DNA from: Ilyobacter_A sp963675185
Lineage (GTDB): Bacteria > Fusobacteriota > Fusobacteriia > Fusobacteriales > Fusobacteriaceae
Length of the DNA: 64,000 bases
NCBI GenBank assembly: GCA_963675185.2
Contig: CAXXOH010000003.1
Span: forward strand, 806,001 to 870,000
Direction: 5' to 3'
The position numbers were made by a program, and so were the translations under genes. Below the pieces are notes generated by a model that saw only the letters and a list, made by a program, of their open reading frames with translations, was not told the origin of the DNA and did not search any database. Below, piece by piece: positions 41,552-50,517 of the stretch (position 1 is its first letter; every line of letters begins with the position of its first letter).

Positions 41552-42076
41552 TTATTTCACTATTAGTTTATCAAGTTGAGTCTTCAAGCTTCCATCAATT
41601 ATCTCGTCGCCGATTTTGATTATACCTCCGGCTATGATTTCTTTATCTACCTTTATTGTAAGATTAACTTTCTTCTTCGTCTTGGCCTCTAAGGTTTTAG
41701 TAAGCTTTTCGACTTGGGCTTTGCTTGGTTCCACTGCAAATATAGCTTCTACGTCCACAATCTGGTTTTTCTCGTAGTATATTTTTAGGTACTCTGTAAC
41801 AATTCCCCTTATATTAGAAAGTCTCCCTTTATCCACAAGATACCTCAATATGTTCAAGGTAAACTCATCGAAATCTTTAAACACTTTGCATACTAATACT
41901 TTCTTCTCCTCTTTTTTAACAAGAGGATGGTCCACAAAGTTTTTAAACTCCTTGTCCTTGATGTAGCTTTCCATAACCAAGCTAAGGCTGTCATAGAGTT
42001 CCTTTACATTTTTATTTTCCTCAGCCAATTCATATATGGCCTTGGAATATCTTTTTCCTATCAAGGCTTCTATCAT
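41552..42076 (-). CDS. atpH: ATP synthase delta subunit
   Basis: Joins the peripheral stalk to the top of F1. 174 residues with the family pattern: N-terminal helical domain (RYSKAIYELAEENKNVKELYD), VDHPLVKKEEKK, then the C-terminal domain with IDVEAIFAVEPS-like and GGIIKIGDEIIDGSLKTQL, the conserved ending. The start ATG overlaps the atpF stop by four bases (ATGA), so the two are translationally coupled. Confidence 0.95.
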   Translation of the reverse strand: MIEALIGKRYSKAIYELAEENKNVKELYDSLSLVMESYIKDKEFKNFVDHPLVKKEEKKVLVCKVFKDFDEFTLNILRYLVDKGRLSNIRGIVTEYLKIYYEKNQIVDVEAIFAVEPSKAQVEKLTKTLEAKTKKKVNLTIKVDKEIIAGGIIKIGDEIIDGSLKTQLDKLIVK

Positions 42077-42579
42077 TGCACTTCCCCTACCTCATCTATA
42101 AACTGGTCAAGTAGGTTTGATTCTAGTTTTGAGCTCATCTTTTCTTTGATCATCTCTTCTGCTAGAATAACAGCAAGTTTTGTTACTTCAGTTTGAAGTT
42201 CTTTTCTCGCCTGCTCTTTCATCTTTGTCATTTCAAGCTCTGCGGATTTTATCATTTTTTCCCTGGTTAAATTTGCTTCTTTAAGTATTTGTTCTTTTCT
42301 ATCATCCGCAAGTTTTTCTGCCTTAGTTATTATTTGCTGAGCTTCTTTTCTAGCGGTTTTTAAGTATCCTTCAGCTTTTTCATTCGTAGCTGCTGCCGCT
42401 TCTCTATCAGCTTTTGCCTGGACCAAATCGTTAGTTATATGCTCTTTCCTTTTTTCGAGAAACCCATTTATCGGCTTGTAAAAATATTTTTTGAATACAA
42501 ACATCAATATAATAAAGTTTATTATCTGCCAAAACAGGTTAATGTCAATGGAAACAGCAGGCATAAATTCCTGTGACAA
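42073..42579 (-). CDS. atpF: ATP synthase F0 b subunit
   Basis: Peripheral stalk subunit: one N-terminal membrane helix (NLFWQIINFIILMFVFKKYF, residues 14-33) and then a long charged, Ala-rich helix for dimerisation (residues 40-150). 168 residues, normal. RBS GGAGGTAG before ATG. Only one b-type gene is present, so a b2 homodimer is expected. Confidence 0.96.
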   Translation of the reverse strand: MSQEFMPAVSIDINLFWQIINFIILMFVFKKYFYKPINGFLEKRKEHITNDLVQAKADREAAAATNEKAEGYLKTARKEAQQIITKAEKLADDRKEQILKEANLTREKMIKSAELEMTKMKEQARKELQTEVTKLAVILAEEMIKEKMSSKLESNLLDQFIDEVGEVQ

Positions 42580-42672
42580 GTTTTCTACCTCCTCCCTAGA
42601 CAGGGTCTATCTGTGCTCTAAAAAAGTTATTCTCACCTGGCTGTGGGCGCGCCACAACTCCGTCGCTGGATA

Positions 42673-42942
42673 TTATCCTAATAATTTAAGTAGCGGATTC
42701 GCATAAAGTAGGATTAACGCAATAACTAGTGAGTAGATACCTGTTGATTCTGAGATCGCTTGTCCCATTACCATTGTAGAGATTATGTCTGGTTTTGTTT
42801 CTGGTTGTCTAGCGATTGATTCTAGGGCTTTACCTGCCGCATAACCCTCTCCTATACCTGGCCCTAATCCTGCAATCATTGCTAAACCTGCTCCTAACGC
42901 TGAACATGCTAAAACTACAGTTTTTGCTGTTAATAAATCCAT
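42673..42942 (-). CDS. atpE: ATP synthase F0 c subunit, Na+-type with two carboxylates
   Basis: The rotor ring subunit that carries the coupling ion across the inner membrane. 89 residues, two membrane helices joined by the conserved polar loop ARQPETKPD (residues 44-52). The ion site reads E32 (GPGIGEGYAAG), E65, S66 and T67 (ISESTGIYS), and Y70. In the well-known Na+ rings of Ilyobacter tartaricus and Propionigenium position 32 is Gln; here it is Glu, as in the two-carboxylate ring described for Fusobacterium nucleatum. So Na+ coupling is expected, with one carboxylate probably protonated. RBS AGGAGG before ATG. Between atpB and atpF. Confidence 0.97.
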   Translation of the reverse strand: MDLLTAKTVVLACSALGAGLAMIAGLGPGIGEGYAAGKALESIARQPETKPDIISTMVMGQAISESTGIYSLVIALILLYANPLLKLLG

Positions 42943-43000
42943 TTATAATACCTCCTAGTCTTAATTTTGTTTTTTATCTTAAAAAAATCTACCCTTTAAA

Positions 43001-43798
43001 TTAATATTCAGGCTCTTCATCCCCAAGGGACCCCTGAATGTAAACCATTGTCAACATAGTGAATACGAAACTTTGTACCAACCCACTGAACAGGTCAAAA
43101 TAAAGGTGAAGCGGTGCTGGAATAAGCGCTGGCACAGCTTTGTATAAAAGCCCCATTATAACCATTCCTGCAAACATATTTCCGAATAGCCTCATTGAAA
43201 TATTTGTTGGTTTCGCAAGCTCTCCTATAAGGTTGAGCGGCAGCATTACAGGTGTTGGCTCAGCCAAACTTTTTAAATATCCAAAAATTCCTTGCGTTTT
43301 AATACCTGCTGATAAAAACATGAAAGTTGTTATTAGAGCTAGCCCAAGCGTGGTATTTATATCCGCAGTAGGGGTTCTAAGTAGCGGTTCAACAACCAAA
43401 ACACCGTCTCGCACTGAAAAACCTGGGATTGGAAAAAAAGAAACAATATTAGATATAAGTATAAAGCTTATAAGTGTAGAAATGTACACATAATATTGCT
43501 TCTTCCACTTTCCTAAAACCTGACTCACTAAAAAGTCGTAAGCCCCGTAAAGCAACTCCATAAAAGTCTGCTTTTTACTCGGGAACATCTCTAAATTTCT
43601 TACCCCTAGCCTAAACAGTATTGCGAATAGAGCCATTATAACCCACGTTGTCGCAACTGTTATGGTTACTGGAAGTCCAAATTTTCCATCGCCTAGGTCC
43701 ATCGCAAACGGAAAGTTGTGCGGGGACGGCACGAAAAAAAGTATCTTCGGACCTTGAACAAGGGGTGGAGTAATAAATTCTATCGGTCCTAATCTCAT
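43001..43798 (-). CDS. atpB: ATP synthase F0 a subunit
   Basis: Stator membrane subunit that forms the ion half-channels against the c ring. 265 residues with five or six membrane helices; the essential Arg is in ELAKPTNISMRLFGNMFAG (helix near residue 190). Other conserved segments are TVATTWVIMALFAILFRLG and the C-terminal GLVQSFVFTMLTMVYIQGSL. The ATG has GGGAGG upstream. Second gene of the operon after atpI. Confidence 0.96.
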   Translation of the reverse strand: MRLGPIEFITPPLVQGPKILFFVPSPHNFPFAMDLGDGKFGLPVTITVATTWVIMALFAILFRLGVRNLEMFPSKKQTFMELLYGAYDFLVSQVLGKWKKQYYVYISTLISFILISNIVSFFPIPGFSVRDGVLVVEPLLRTPTADINTTLGLALITTFMFLSAGIKTQGIFGYLKSLAEPTPVMLPLNLIGELAKPTNISMRLFGNMFAGMVIMGLLYKAVPALIPAPLHLYFDLFSGLVQSFVFTMLTMVYIQGSLGDEEPEY

Positions 43799-43819
43799 TT
43801 GTTAACCTCCCTTCTATTT

Positions 43820-44206
43820 TTAAATTTTAGAAATTTTGCCTCTAAGTTTATTAATATATTTTACTACCTCGTTTAGCAAAAGATTAACCTTCACATTTAA
43901 GAGCCCCAAAACTCCTCCAAAAAACAAATTATGGCCGAAATACATAAGAGCTGCCAAAAATAGTCCATATACCAAATACCTTTTAAGATACCCCCCGATG
44001 CTAATCCTTATGGGATTACCGCTGTTTAAAACGGTTTCCACATCCCACTTTATCATGTATAAACTAAATATCGAAATGAGGCTGCCTAAAAAAGCACCTA
44101 TATAAACTACTTTTTCTCTTATAATCAAGCCATAAATTAAAATTATTATCGACGTCTTTATAGATCTTCTAATCAACAACTTAAGGTCTTCCACAAAAAT
44201 CCCCAC
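43820..44206 (-). CDS. atpI: ATP synthase protein I (AtpI)
   Basis: Small membrane protein at the head of the operon, thought to help c-ring assembly. 128 residues with four hydrophobic segments (TSIIILIYGLII, VVYIGAFLGSLISIFSLYM, YLVYGLFLAALMYFGHNLFFG, and GGVLGLLNVKVNLLLN), as in AtpI. The position before atpB and the size make the call; the sequence itself is weakly conserved in this family. A good promoter lies 108 bases upstream. Confidence 0.8.
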   Translation of the reverse strand: MGIFVEDLKLLIRRSIKTSIIILIYGLIIREKVVYIGAFLGSLISIFSLYMIKWDVETVLNSGNPIRISIGGYLKRYLVYGLFLAALMYFGHNLFFGGVLGLLNVKVNLLLNEVVKYINKLRGKISKI

Positions 44207-44313
44207 CTATGTTAAAAAAGTATTTATCATAAAAACTTTTGACATTTGTTCCAAATATCGAACAGTTCACCTTATTTACCCTCAAAACAAAGGGTTAAAC
44301 ACTCACAATCGAA

Positions 44314-44342
44314 ATTATAACACCTTACAAAATTAAAGTCAA
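44314..44342 (-). promoter_or_regulatory. Promoter of the ATP synthase operon
   Basis: Minus strand TTGACT (44337-44342), 17-base spacer, TATAAT (44314-44319). Inferred start near 44307, about 100 bases before atpI. The remaining 44343-44784 sequence is AT-rich; I see no gene or clear structure in it. Confidence 0.85.
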
Positions 44343-44784
44343 TTACAAATCGTGAAATTAGTATCTTTCGGTTTGCGACCACTAACCTATCGTTCCGTTT
44401 AATTTCATTTTGCAGCTTCCTATTCCGTTTGTTTGTGATAAAATTTGATGTTTTGTACGAATACCGTTTTCTACAGGTACCCATATATTTTTTCACAAAC
44501 CCCTTAGGCTGTCTTTGTGTAATTTTTGATTCTGTATCTACAAAAAGTCTCCGTTTTTCTTCTTTTCTTCTATAAAAATTGTTTAATTTTCATATCAAAG
44601 TGTGCTCAATAAATGCTCTTTGTTCACATATTTCAAGTATATCATATTTTCCTCAATTTTCAAAAAAAATTTAATCTTTCTTTACAAATATAAAATAAGG
44701 TTTAAAAATCAACTCAGAAACTCCTTTGTTTCTTAACTACCTAAATATAAAATCTATAAAACCACAACGATTAGGTCAAAAAAT

Positions 44785-44994
44785 TCATTTCTTTTTTATA
44801 AGTATACGATAAGCGTTGTAAAATGCGAAAAAAACACCACATATCAGCAGCGCAGCCAAGAGGAGTACGCTTTCCCCAAATCTTTTAGCTATGAACCTAT
44901 AGATAAATAGAAAAATCAATATGTTAAACGCCATCACAAATCCCAAGTAACCCAATAGGGAAAAGTAGTAAAAAAAATCGTTGTACTTACCCAT
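44785..44994 (-). CDS. AtpZ/AtpI-like small membrane protein
   Basis: About 69 residues with two membrane helices (YYFSLLGYLGFVMAFNILIFLFIYRF in two pieces, and VLLLAALLICGVFFAFYNAYRIL), separated by IAKRFGES. The two-helix plan, the GES turn and the NAYR ending followed by Lys residues match the AtpZ-like family encoded before ATP synthase operons, which has been linked to Mg2+/Ca2+ supply or assembly. The ATG at 44994 overlaps the stop of the MFS gene (ATGGGTAA), so it is translationally coupled to the MFS gene and not transcribed with atpI, which has its own promoter. The functional link to the ATP synthase is inferred. Confidence 0.65.
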   Translation of the reverse strand: MGKYNDFFYYFSLLGYLGFVMAFNILIFLFIYRFIAKRFGESVLLLAALLICGVFFAFYNAYRILIKKK

Positions 44995-46177
44995 TTGCTC
45001 CACCACCTTTTATTTTAAATATTTTAAAAAATACGAACTCATACAAGGCGCTAGTTAAAAATACCAAGAAAATTGCAAAAACCCCCAAATACATGGTAAA
45101 GTCCATACCATAGTTGTGCTTAACAAACGCAGTCACAGGTGAAACCGATATAGAGCCCAATGACCCGCTAAAGATAAGAAGCATCATAAGAAAAGAGCTC
45201 ACAGCCTCCTTTCCTGAAGTCCCAATGGATACTATGGCCGCGTACAATCCGGAATAAAAGAAACCCATCAAAACCACTAAAACGAAAGTTATCGAAATAT
45301 TTTTTGTATTGACCAATAAAAAATATGCTAAAAGACCTGCTAGAGATCCCCAAATTACCCGCCTGATTTCACTCATTTTAGCCGCCACCCTAGAATTGTA
45401 AAACCTTCCCACGGCTATCGCCACCCAAAATGTAGAAATAGCAAGCTTGGACAACTCTTTGTCATTGCCATTTTTTACGAGATACTCCACTATCCAATAA
45501 TTAAACACCATCTCAGAAAACACGTAACCGAAAAGACAGATTACGGCCAAGCATGTGGCGGCAGGCCACCCCCCGTAAAGCCCCCCAGGACTCTCTGTCC
45601 CTTTGCCCCACAGCTCCCCAAAATCTGTTTTTACAGAGATTACTATTACAAGCACCGGCAAAGAGCTCGCCACAGCATAGAAGGTCCTCCAAGACAACCC
45701 CGCCTTTATAAACCCAGCAGCAAAAACAGGTGTGATTACGGATGCCACAGCGTAGCAAAAGTGGAGAAAGTTCAGGTTTTCAACCCTTTTCTTCAAATGC
45801 ATGTTGACAACCATATAATTGGATACGGAGAAGTAGATCCCGGTACCAATAGCCATGGTGCACAGGGAAATGGAAAAAGAGGTTTCCCCCTTCGAAAAGA
45901 TAAGCCCAACAGACCCAACAGTTGAAAGCAGGCTAGAAAAAACAACCTCACGTTTGAGTTTTACTTTGTCCAAAAGATATTTGTTGAGCAAAATCCCTAA
46001 CATGTTAAATATTGAAAAAAATCCAAAAATATACTGAAGGCTGAAAGTTTCCATACCTAAGCTCTCAGCCATCTCTATTTTAAATACACCCAGGGATATA
46101 AAGATCATCCCCACGTATGAAAACATGGCATAGGGGATGCTCCCGAAATTATTTTTTCCAGTCATAGAAGATTCCAT
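44987..46177 (-). CDS. Major facilitator superfamily transporter
   Basis: A 396-residue inner-membrane carrier with about 12 hydrophobic segments (YAMFSYVGMIFISLGVF, YIFGFFSIFNMLGILLN, VVFSSLLSTVGSVGLIF, LCTMAIGTGIYFSVSNYMVV and so on). The loop after the second segment (NKYLLDKVKLKREVV) holds the basic motif of the superfamily in degenerate form. It resembles the FucP/sugar-type or YfcJ-like carriers but I cannot assign a substrate. It follows the methyltransferase gene by 14 bases and overlaps the AtpZ-like gene. Confidence 0.82.
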   Translation of the reverse strand: MESSMTGKNNFGSIPYAMFSYVGMIFISLGVFKIEMAESLGMETFSLQYIFGFFSIFNMLGILLNKYLLDKVKLKREVVFSSLLSTVGSVGLIFSKGETSFSISLCTMAIGTGIYFSVSNYMVVNMHLKKRVENLNFLHFCYAVASVITPVFAAGFIKAGLSWRTFYAVASSLPVLVIVISVKTDFGELWGKGTESPGGLYGGWPAATCLAVICLFGYVFSEMVFNYWIVEYLVKNGNDKELSKLAISTFWVAIAVGRFYNSRVAAKMSEIRRVIWGSLAGLLAYFLLVNTKNISITFVLVVLMGFFYSGLYAAIVSIGTSGKEAVSSFLMMLLIFSGSLGSISVSPVTAFVKHNYGMDFTMYLGVFAIFLVFLTSALYEFVFFKIFKIKGGGANG

Positions 46178-46191
46178 TTCTCCACCTCAGT

Positions 46192-46908
46192 TTATTTTTT
46201 GAGTACGTAGAATATTCTAGCCCCTGCCAATATATCATTCTCCTCCATCTTTTCAACCGAAAACCCAGTCTTCTCCGCATAAAGAATTATCTCGTCGTGA
46301 GTGAATATTTTTTTTGAGTACTCCTCATAAATTCTGTCATACCTGCCGTCTTCACCCTCAACAAAAAAGTTGGTGTAAACATAGTCTAATCCATCGTCAT
46401 CTATCTCATGCTCCCATACTATAAACATGTCTTCCCTCTCATCAACGAAACTACCGCCTGAAAACATTTCGTCCATGAGCTGCCTTGTAACCACATCAAA
46501 TATGTATATCCCGCCTTTTTTCAAGTTCTTGTGCACCGATGAAAAGGTTTTTTCAAGGTCTGAGTTTGATCTGAGGTGATTAACCGTATCGAACAGCGAG
46601 ATTACAACATCATACTCTTTACCTGTACGCAGTTGCCTCATATCCTGTTTATACAGCTCAAGCTCTTTACCTGCATCCTCAACTTTTTTCGCAGCAACAG
46701 ACAGCATATCAGAAGACAGATCAACTCCGGTGACACTATAACTTTCAGATAGCCTGATAAGGACCTCCCCAGTCCCGCATCCCAGGTCCAATACCTCCTC
46801 CGCCTTTGTGCAATATTTTTTTATATACTTCTCCACACACCCTGTCCAGAGGTCATAATCAGCGTACTCCATAAGACGGTCATAAACTTTAGAAAAACCC
46901 TCATACAT
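46192..46908 (-). CDS. Class I SAM-dependent methyltransferase
   Basis: 238 residues with the Rossmann SAM motifs: VLDLGCGTGEVLIRLSES (about residue 40), VTGVDLSSDMLSVA, and the later YDVVISLFDTVNHL and GGIYIFDVVTR. The N-terminal YEGFSKVYDRLMEYADYDLW is typical of a small-molecule or rRNA methyltransferase subgroup often next to GTPase or transport genes. The substrate is not known. RBS GGAGCTG before ATG. Probably co-transcribed with the MFS and AtpZ-like genes. Confidence 0.85.
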   Translation of the reverse strand: MYEGFSKVYDRLMEYADYDLWTGCVEKYIKKYCTKAEEVLDLGCGTGEVLIRLSESYSVTGVDLSSDMLSVAAKKVEDAGKELELYKQDMRQLRTGKEYDVVISLFDTVNHLRSNSDLEKTFSSVHKNLKKGGIYIFDVVTRQLMDEMFSGGSFVDEREDMFIVWEHEIDDDGLDYVYTNFFVEGEDGRYDRIYEEYSKKIFTHDEIILYAEKTGFSVEKMEENDILAGARIFYVLKK

Positions 46909-46935
46909 TAATTTTTCAGCTCCTCATAAAAATTT

Positions 46936-46961
46936 ATCTCACAGGGCGAGCCCTGTGAGAT
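46936..46961 (-). terminator. Terminator of glmM
   Basis: ATCTCACAGGGC pairs perfectly with GCCCTGTGAGAT across a two-base loop; a short T-run (AAATTTTTA) follows on the minus strand. Confidence 0.75.
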
Positions 46962-46964
46962 ATA

Positions 46965-48326
46965 CTAAGATAATTCTTTTTCCACCACTAACGCTATTTC
47001 TTCTGCTACTTTATTTACAGTGGCAAGGTCTTTCCCTTCCACCATAACCCTTACAAGAGGCTCAGTCCCAGAAGTCCTTACAAGAACCCTACCACTTCCC
47101 GACATCTCTTCCTCTTTTATTCTTATAAGCTCCACTATAGTTTCGTTGTCTTTCCACGTGTCCTTCTTTCCTTCGGACACCTTGACGTTTACAAGTCTTT
47201 GAGGCCACTGGGATATGTTAGACACCAGTTCTTCTATGTTCTTCCCGGACTTTTTCACAGCCTGCACAAGCTGAAGAGCCGTCAACAGCCCGTCCCCAGT
47301 GGTGTTGTAATCCAATAATATTATGTGCCCTGACTGCTCCCCACCCAGGTTTAACCCGTGCTTTTTCATTTTTTCCAAGACATACCTGTCTCCTACATTG
47401 GCCCTTATTAGGTTTATCCCTTTTTTATCCAGGTAGCTTTCAAACCCCATATTGCTCATAACTGTGGTTACAATCTGATTATTGTTCAGACGGTTCTCCT
47501 CTTTCATGGATTCCCCTATAACCGCAATTATTTTATCACCGTCTATTTCATTCCCATTGGAGTCAACGGCTAGAAGCCTGTCGGCGTCCCCGTCAAAGGC
47601 AAGCCCAAAGGCCGCCTCATAACCCTGTACTACCTTCTGTAGTATACTCATATCCGTCGAGCCACATTTTACATTTATATTTGTCCCGTTCGGGTTGTTA
47701 TTTATAACTACAAGTTCCGCCCCTAGTTCGTTAAACACCCTCTGAGCTATCCTGTAAGCTGCACCATTTGCCACATCCAAGACTATTTTCATTCCCTTGA
47801 AGTCCACATCCACTGTAGACAGCAGGAACTCACTGTAGTAATAGAACTCGTCTTCCCTATATTTGAACTTTCCTAGCTGGTCCCCTGGTACAACCTCTTT
47901 TTTTACCATTTCCACATTGTCCATTAGTTTTTCCAGCTCAAGTTCGACTTCATCAGGCAGTTTATATCCGTTTGAAGCAAATATCTTTATCCCGTTGTCC
48001 TTTGCCGGGTTGTGAGATGCTGATATCATTATCCCGGCATCGGCGTTCAGCTTTCTTGTAAGGTACGCGACCCCAGGCGTCGGCAGTACTCCGACGAAAT
48101 CCACGTCCACTCCCAAGGCATTTAGACCAGCAAATAGAGCTGATCTTATCATGTACCCAGATATCCTCGTATCTGTACCGAGCACCACTCTTATATTTTT
48201 CTTTTTTGGGTTATTCTTTTTTAAATAGTACCCAAGAGCAAACCCCAGCCTTGTCACTAAGTCTACGCTCAAGTCTTTGTTTGCTTCACCTCTTATTCCG
48301 TCAGTTCCAAAATATTTTCTCTTCAA
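46965..48326 (-). CDS. glmM: Phosphoglucosamine mutase
   Basis: Interconverts glucosamine-6-phosphate and glucosamine-1-phosphate for peptidoglycan and LPS. N-terminal YFGTDGIRGEAN, the phosphoserine loop GIMISASHNPAKDNGIK (about residue 100), the metal loop FDGDADRLLAVD (about residue 240), GGEQSGHIILLDY, and the C-terminal RTSGTEPLVRVM phosphate site. 453 residues, normal. Start is TTG, with GGAGTG upstream. Confidence 0.96.
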   Translation of the reverse strand: MKRKYFGTDGIRGEANKDLSVDLVTRLGFALGYYLKKNNPKKKNIRVVLGTDTRISGYMIRSALFAGLNALGVDVDFVGVLPTPGVAYLTRKLNADAGIMISASHNPAKDNGIKIFASNGYKLPDEVELELEKLMDNVEMVKKEVVPGDQLGKFKYREDEFYYYSEFLLSTVDVDFKGMKIVLDVANGAAYRIAQRVFNELGAELVVINNNPNGTNINVKCGSTDMSILQKVVQGYEAAFGLAFDGDADRLLAVDSNGNEIDGDKIIAVIGESMKEENRLNNNQIVTTVMSNMGFESYLDKKGINLIRANVGDRYVLEKMKKHGLNLGGEQSGHIILLDYNTTGDGLLTALQLVQAVKKSGKNIEELVSNISQWPQRLVNVKVSEGKKDTWKDNETIVELIRIKEEEMSGSGRVLVRTSGTEPLVRVMVEGKDLATVNKVAEEIALVVEKELS

Positions 48327-48376
48327 CCACTTACACTCCTTATTTTCGATTTTAAATTGCCATTGTATATTTCATT

Positions 48377-48928
48377 CTAGCCCAAGCTGCTACCTGCCCG
48401 TGGGGCCACACTTCTTATCTTTAATTTTTCAGCCAAAACCCCTATTGCCGCCCCGGAAAAAAATCCGATTGCCAAAAATATGGCCACAAATATGAGCACC
48501 GCCCTAGAGTACAGCTCTATCCCCCTAAAAAAGAATATGTACACCAGGGAAAGCTGGCTTATATTGTGAGAAACAGCTGCTGCCGAACTTATAGCCACCA
48601 AAGAAAGATGTCTATTAAACCTGTACAGAAAACACATCAAAGAAGTGCTTATAAATCCAGCGCCTAGGCTCACAAAAAATCCAGGTGTGAAAAGTGTCCC
48701 CAGCATGAGCCCCTGTATAAATATCCTATAAAAAAGGACTTTATACGCCATTCTGCTGCCAAACTTCTGCATAGCGAGTATCCCCGCCAAGTTGGCCAAT
48801 CCCAGCTTCATCCATGGAAAAGGTTTCGGGATGAGGTTCTCCAGCAGCGAAAAATAAAGCGCCATCAGTATGAAACTTATAAGATATGCTTCTTGTTTTT
48901 TATTTTTATAATCCTCTTTTCTCTCCAT
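48377..48928 (-). CDS. Gx transporter family membrane protein (PF07456-type)
   Basis: 183 residues with five or six membrane helices. The segment LENLIPKPFPWMKLGLANLAG followed by LAMQKFGSRMAYKVLFYRIF and the glycine-rich TPGFFVSLGAGFISTSLM identify the family once called heptaprenyl diphosphate synthase component I, now regarded as an ECF-like Gx transporter S component. It often accompanies an extracytoplasmic NusG/FMN-binding gene, which is absent here. The start lacks a good ribosome site. Between purB and glmM on the minus strand. Confidence 0.78.
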   Translation of the reverse strand: MERKEDYKNKKQEAYLISFILMALYFSLLENLIPKPFPWMKLGLANLAGILAMQKFGSRMAYKVLFYRIFIQGLMLGTLFTPGFFVSLGAGFISTSLMCFLYRFNRHLSLVAISSAAAVSHNISQLSLVYIFFFRGIELYSRAVLIFVAIFLAIGFFSGAAIGVLAEKLKIRSVAPRAGSSLG

Positions 48929-48947
48929 GGTATCTATTTTAATTTAA

Positions 48948-48998
48948 AAGGGCGGAATTTTCAAACTAAATTTTTAGTTTTACTAGTCCCGCCTTAAA
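48948..48998 (-). terminator. Imperfect terminator hairpin after purB
   Basis: TTTAAAAGGGCGGA and AAACTAAA pair with TTAGTTT and CCCGCCTTAAAA on the other side of a short loop, with internal bulges. A/T runs lie on both sides. Confidence 0.55.
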
Positions 48999-49005
48999 AT
49001 TTAAA

Positions 49006-50439
49006 TTAAACTCTTAAGCTTGCTTCCATTCCGATTAAGTTTTTATATTTTTCAACGATAGGTTTTACCTCTGTATTTACAAACTCCTCAGTCTGTTCAG
49101 CAGAAAATCCAACAAAGTTTTTAGGATTTAGCAGCTCCATCAGTCTATCCTTATCTAGATTAAAATAATCGTCAGCAACTATTCTCTCTATCAAATCGTT
49201 GTCTTTTCCTTCTAATTTAACCACTTTACCAGCTTCCATAGAGTGAACTCTGATTCTCTCATGAAGCTCTTGTCTGTCCCCACCATTTTTTACACATTCC
49301 ATTATTATGTACTCAGTAGCCATAAAAGGAAGTTCAGACATAATACGTTTTTCTATCATTTTAGGGTATACAACTAAGCCGTCCATTATATTTTTCCATA
49401 TAACAAGTATAGAATCAACCGCTAAGAAGGCTTGAGGTATCGACAATCTTTTATTTGCAGAGTCATCTAGAGTTCTCTCAAACCACTGTGTAGCCGCCGT
49501 CATGGCTGTACTTTGGTACATTGCAACAACGAACTTTGCAAGCGATGATATCCTTTCACTTCTCATAGGATTTCTTTTGTAGGCCATTGCAGACGAACCT
49601 ATCTGTTTTTTCTCAAACGGCTCCTCTATCTCTTTTAGGTTTTGAAGGAGTCTAAGGTCATTTGTGAATTTGTGTGCAGATTGGGCGATTTGAGACAGCA
49701 GCCCCAGCACTTCACTGTCCACCTTTCTGTCGTAAGTCTGACCTGTAACTAGGAAGCTTTTCTCAAATCCCATCTTTTTAGCTATCGTTTCATCTAGTTT
49801 TTTAACTTTAGAGAAATCTCCATTAAAAAGCTCCAGGTAGCTCGCTTGGGTACCAGTGGTCCCCTTTACACCCCTAAATCTAAGGGTTTCTTCCCTAAAT
49901 TCAAGCTCTTCAAAATCCAAAACCAAACTTTGAAGCCATAGTGTAGACCTCTTTCCAACTGTAGTTAATTGGGCTGGCTGGAAATGAGTGAATCCTAAGG
50001 TAGGCATATCCTTATACTCTAAGCAAAACTGAGCCATTGCATCCATCACGTTTACAAGTTTCTTTTTAATTATACTTAACCCATCTTTTATCTGGATAAG
50101 ATCAGTGTTATCCCCTACGTATGCACTCGTAGCACCTAGATGGATAATAGGTTTAGCTGACTTAGCCTGCTCACCAAAAGCGTGTACATGAGCCATTACG
50201 TCATGCCTAAATTCAAGCTCTTTTTGCGCTGCAACGTCATAGTTGATGTCGTCAACGTACTTCTTCATCTCTTCTATCTGTTCGTCTGTTATATCAAGCC
50301 CCAACTCTTTTTCACTTTCAGCGAGAGCTATCCAAAGTTTTCTCCAAGTAGAGAATTTTTTGTCTGGAGAAAAATTTTCCAGCATATCTTTAGAACCGTA
50401 TCTCTCAACAAGTGGATTGGAATAAACATTACTTTGCAA
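49006..50439 (-). CDS. purB: Adenylosuccinate lyase
   Basis: Acts twice in purine synthesis, releasing fumarate from SAICAR and from adenylosuccinate. N-terminal NPLVERYGSKDMLENFSPDK, HLGATSAYVGDNTDL (about residue 103), TLGFTHFQPAQLTTVGKR with the catalytic His, and the fumarase/aspartase signature GSSAMAYKRNPMRSERIS (about residue 290). 477 residues, as in the longer eukaryote-like subgroup. Start is TTG at 50439 with GGGTGA upstream. Single-gene unit with its own promoter. Confidence 0.96.
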   Translation of the reverse strand: MQSNVYSNPLVERYGSKDMLENFSPDKKFSTWRKLWIALAESEKELGLDITDEQIEEMKKYVDDINYDVAAQKELEFRHDVMAHVHAFGEQAKSAKPIIHLGATSAYVGDNTDLIQIKDGLSIIKKKLVNVMDAMAQFCLEYKDMPTLGFTHFQPAQLTTVGKRSTLWLQSLVLDFEELEFREETLRFRGVKGTTGTQASYLELFNGDFSKVKKLDETIAKKMGFEKSFLVTGQTYDRKVDSEVLGLLSQIAQSAHKFTNDLRLLQNLKEIEEPFEKKQIGSSAMAYKRNPMRSERISSLAKFVVAMYQSTAMTAATQWFERTLDDSANKRLSIPQAFLAVDSILVIWKNIMDGLVVYPKMIEKRIMSELPFMATEYIIMECVKNGGDRQELHERIRVHSMEAGKVVKLEGKDNDLIERIVADDYFNLDKDRLMELLNPKNFVGFSAEQTEEFVNTEVKPIVEKYKNLIGMEASLRV

Positions 50440-50488
50440 ATTGCTTCACCCTTTCATTTTCATCTTTAAATTTACGTCAAACAAAAAC

Positions 50489-50517
50489 ATATTATCACAT
50501 TTGTAGTTTTATTTCAA
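50489..50517 (-). promoter_or_regulatory. purB promoter
   Basis: Minus strand TTGAAA (50512-50517), 17-base spacer, TAATAT (50489-50494). The leader is short, so there is no room for a purine riboswitch. Nothing else is recognised in 50518-50707. Confidence 0.75.

Noticed and set aside
44272..44496. 74-codon minus-strand frame upstream of the ATP synthase operon
   Set aside because: Overlaps the atp promoter, composition is unlike a protein (many Lys/Arg/Asn and no motif), no ribosome site.
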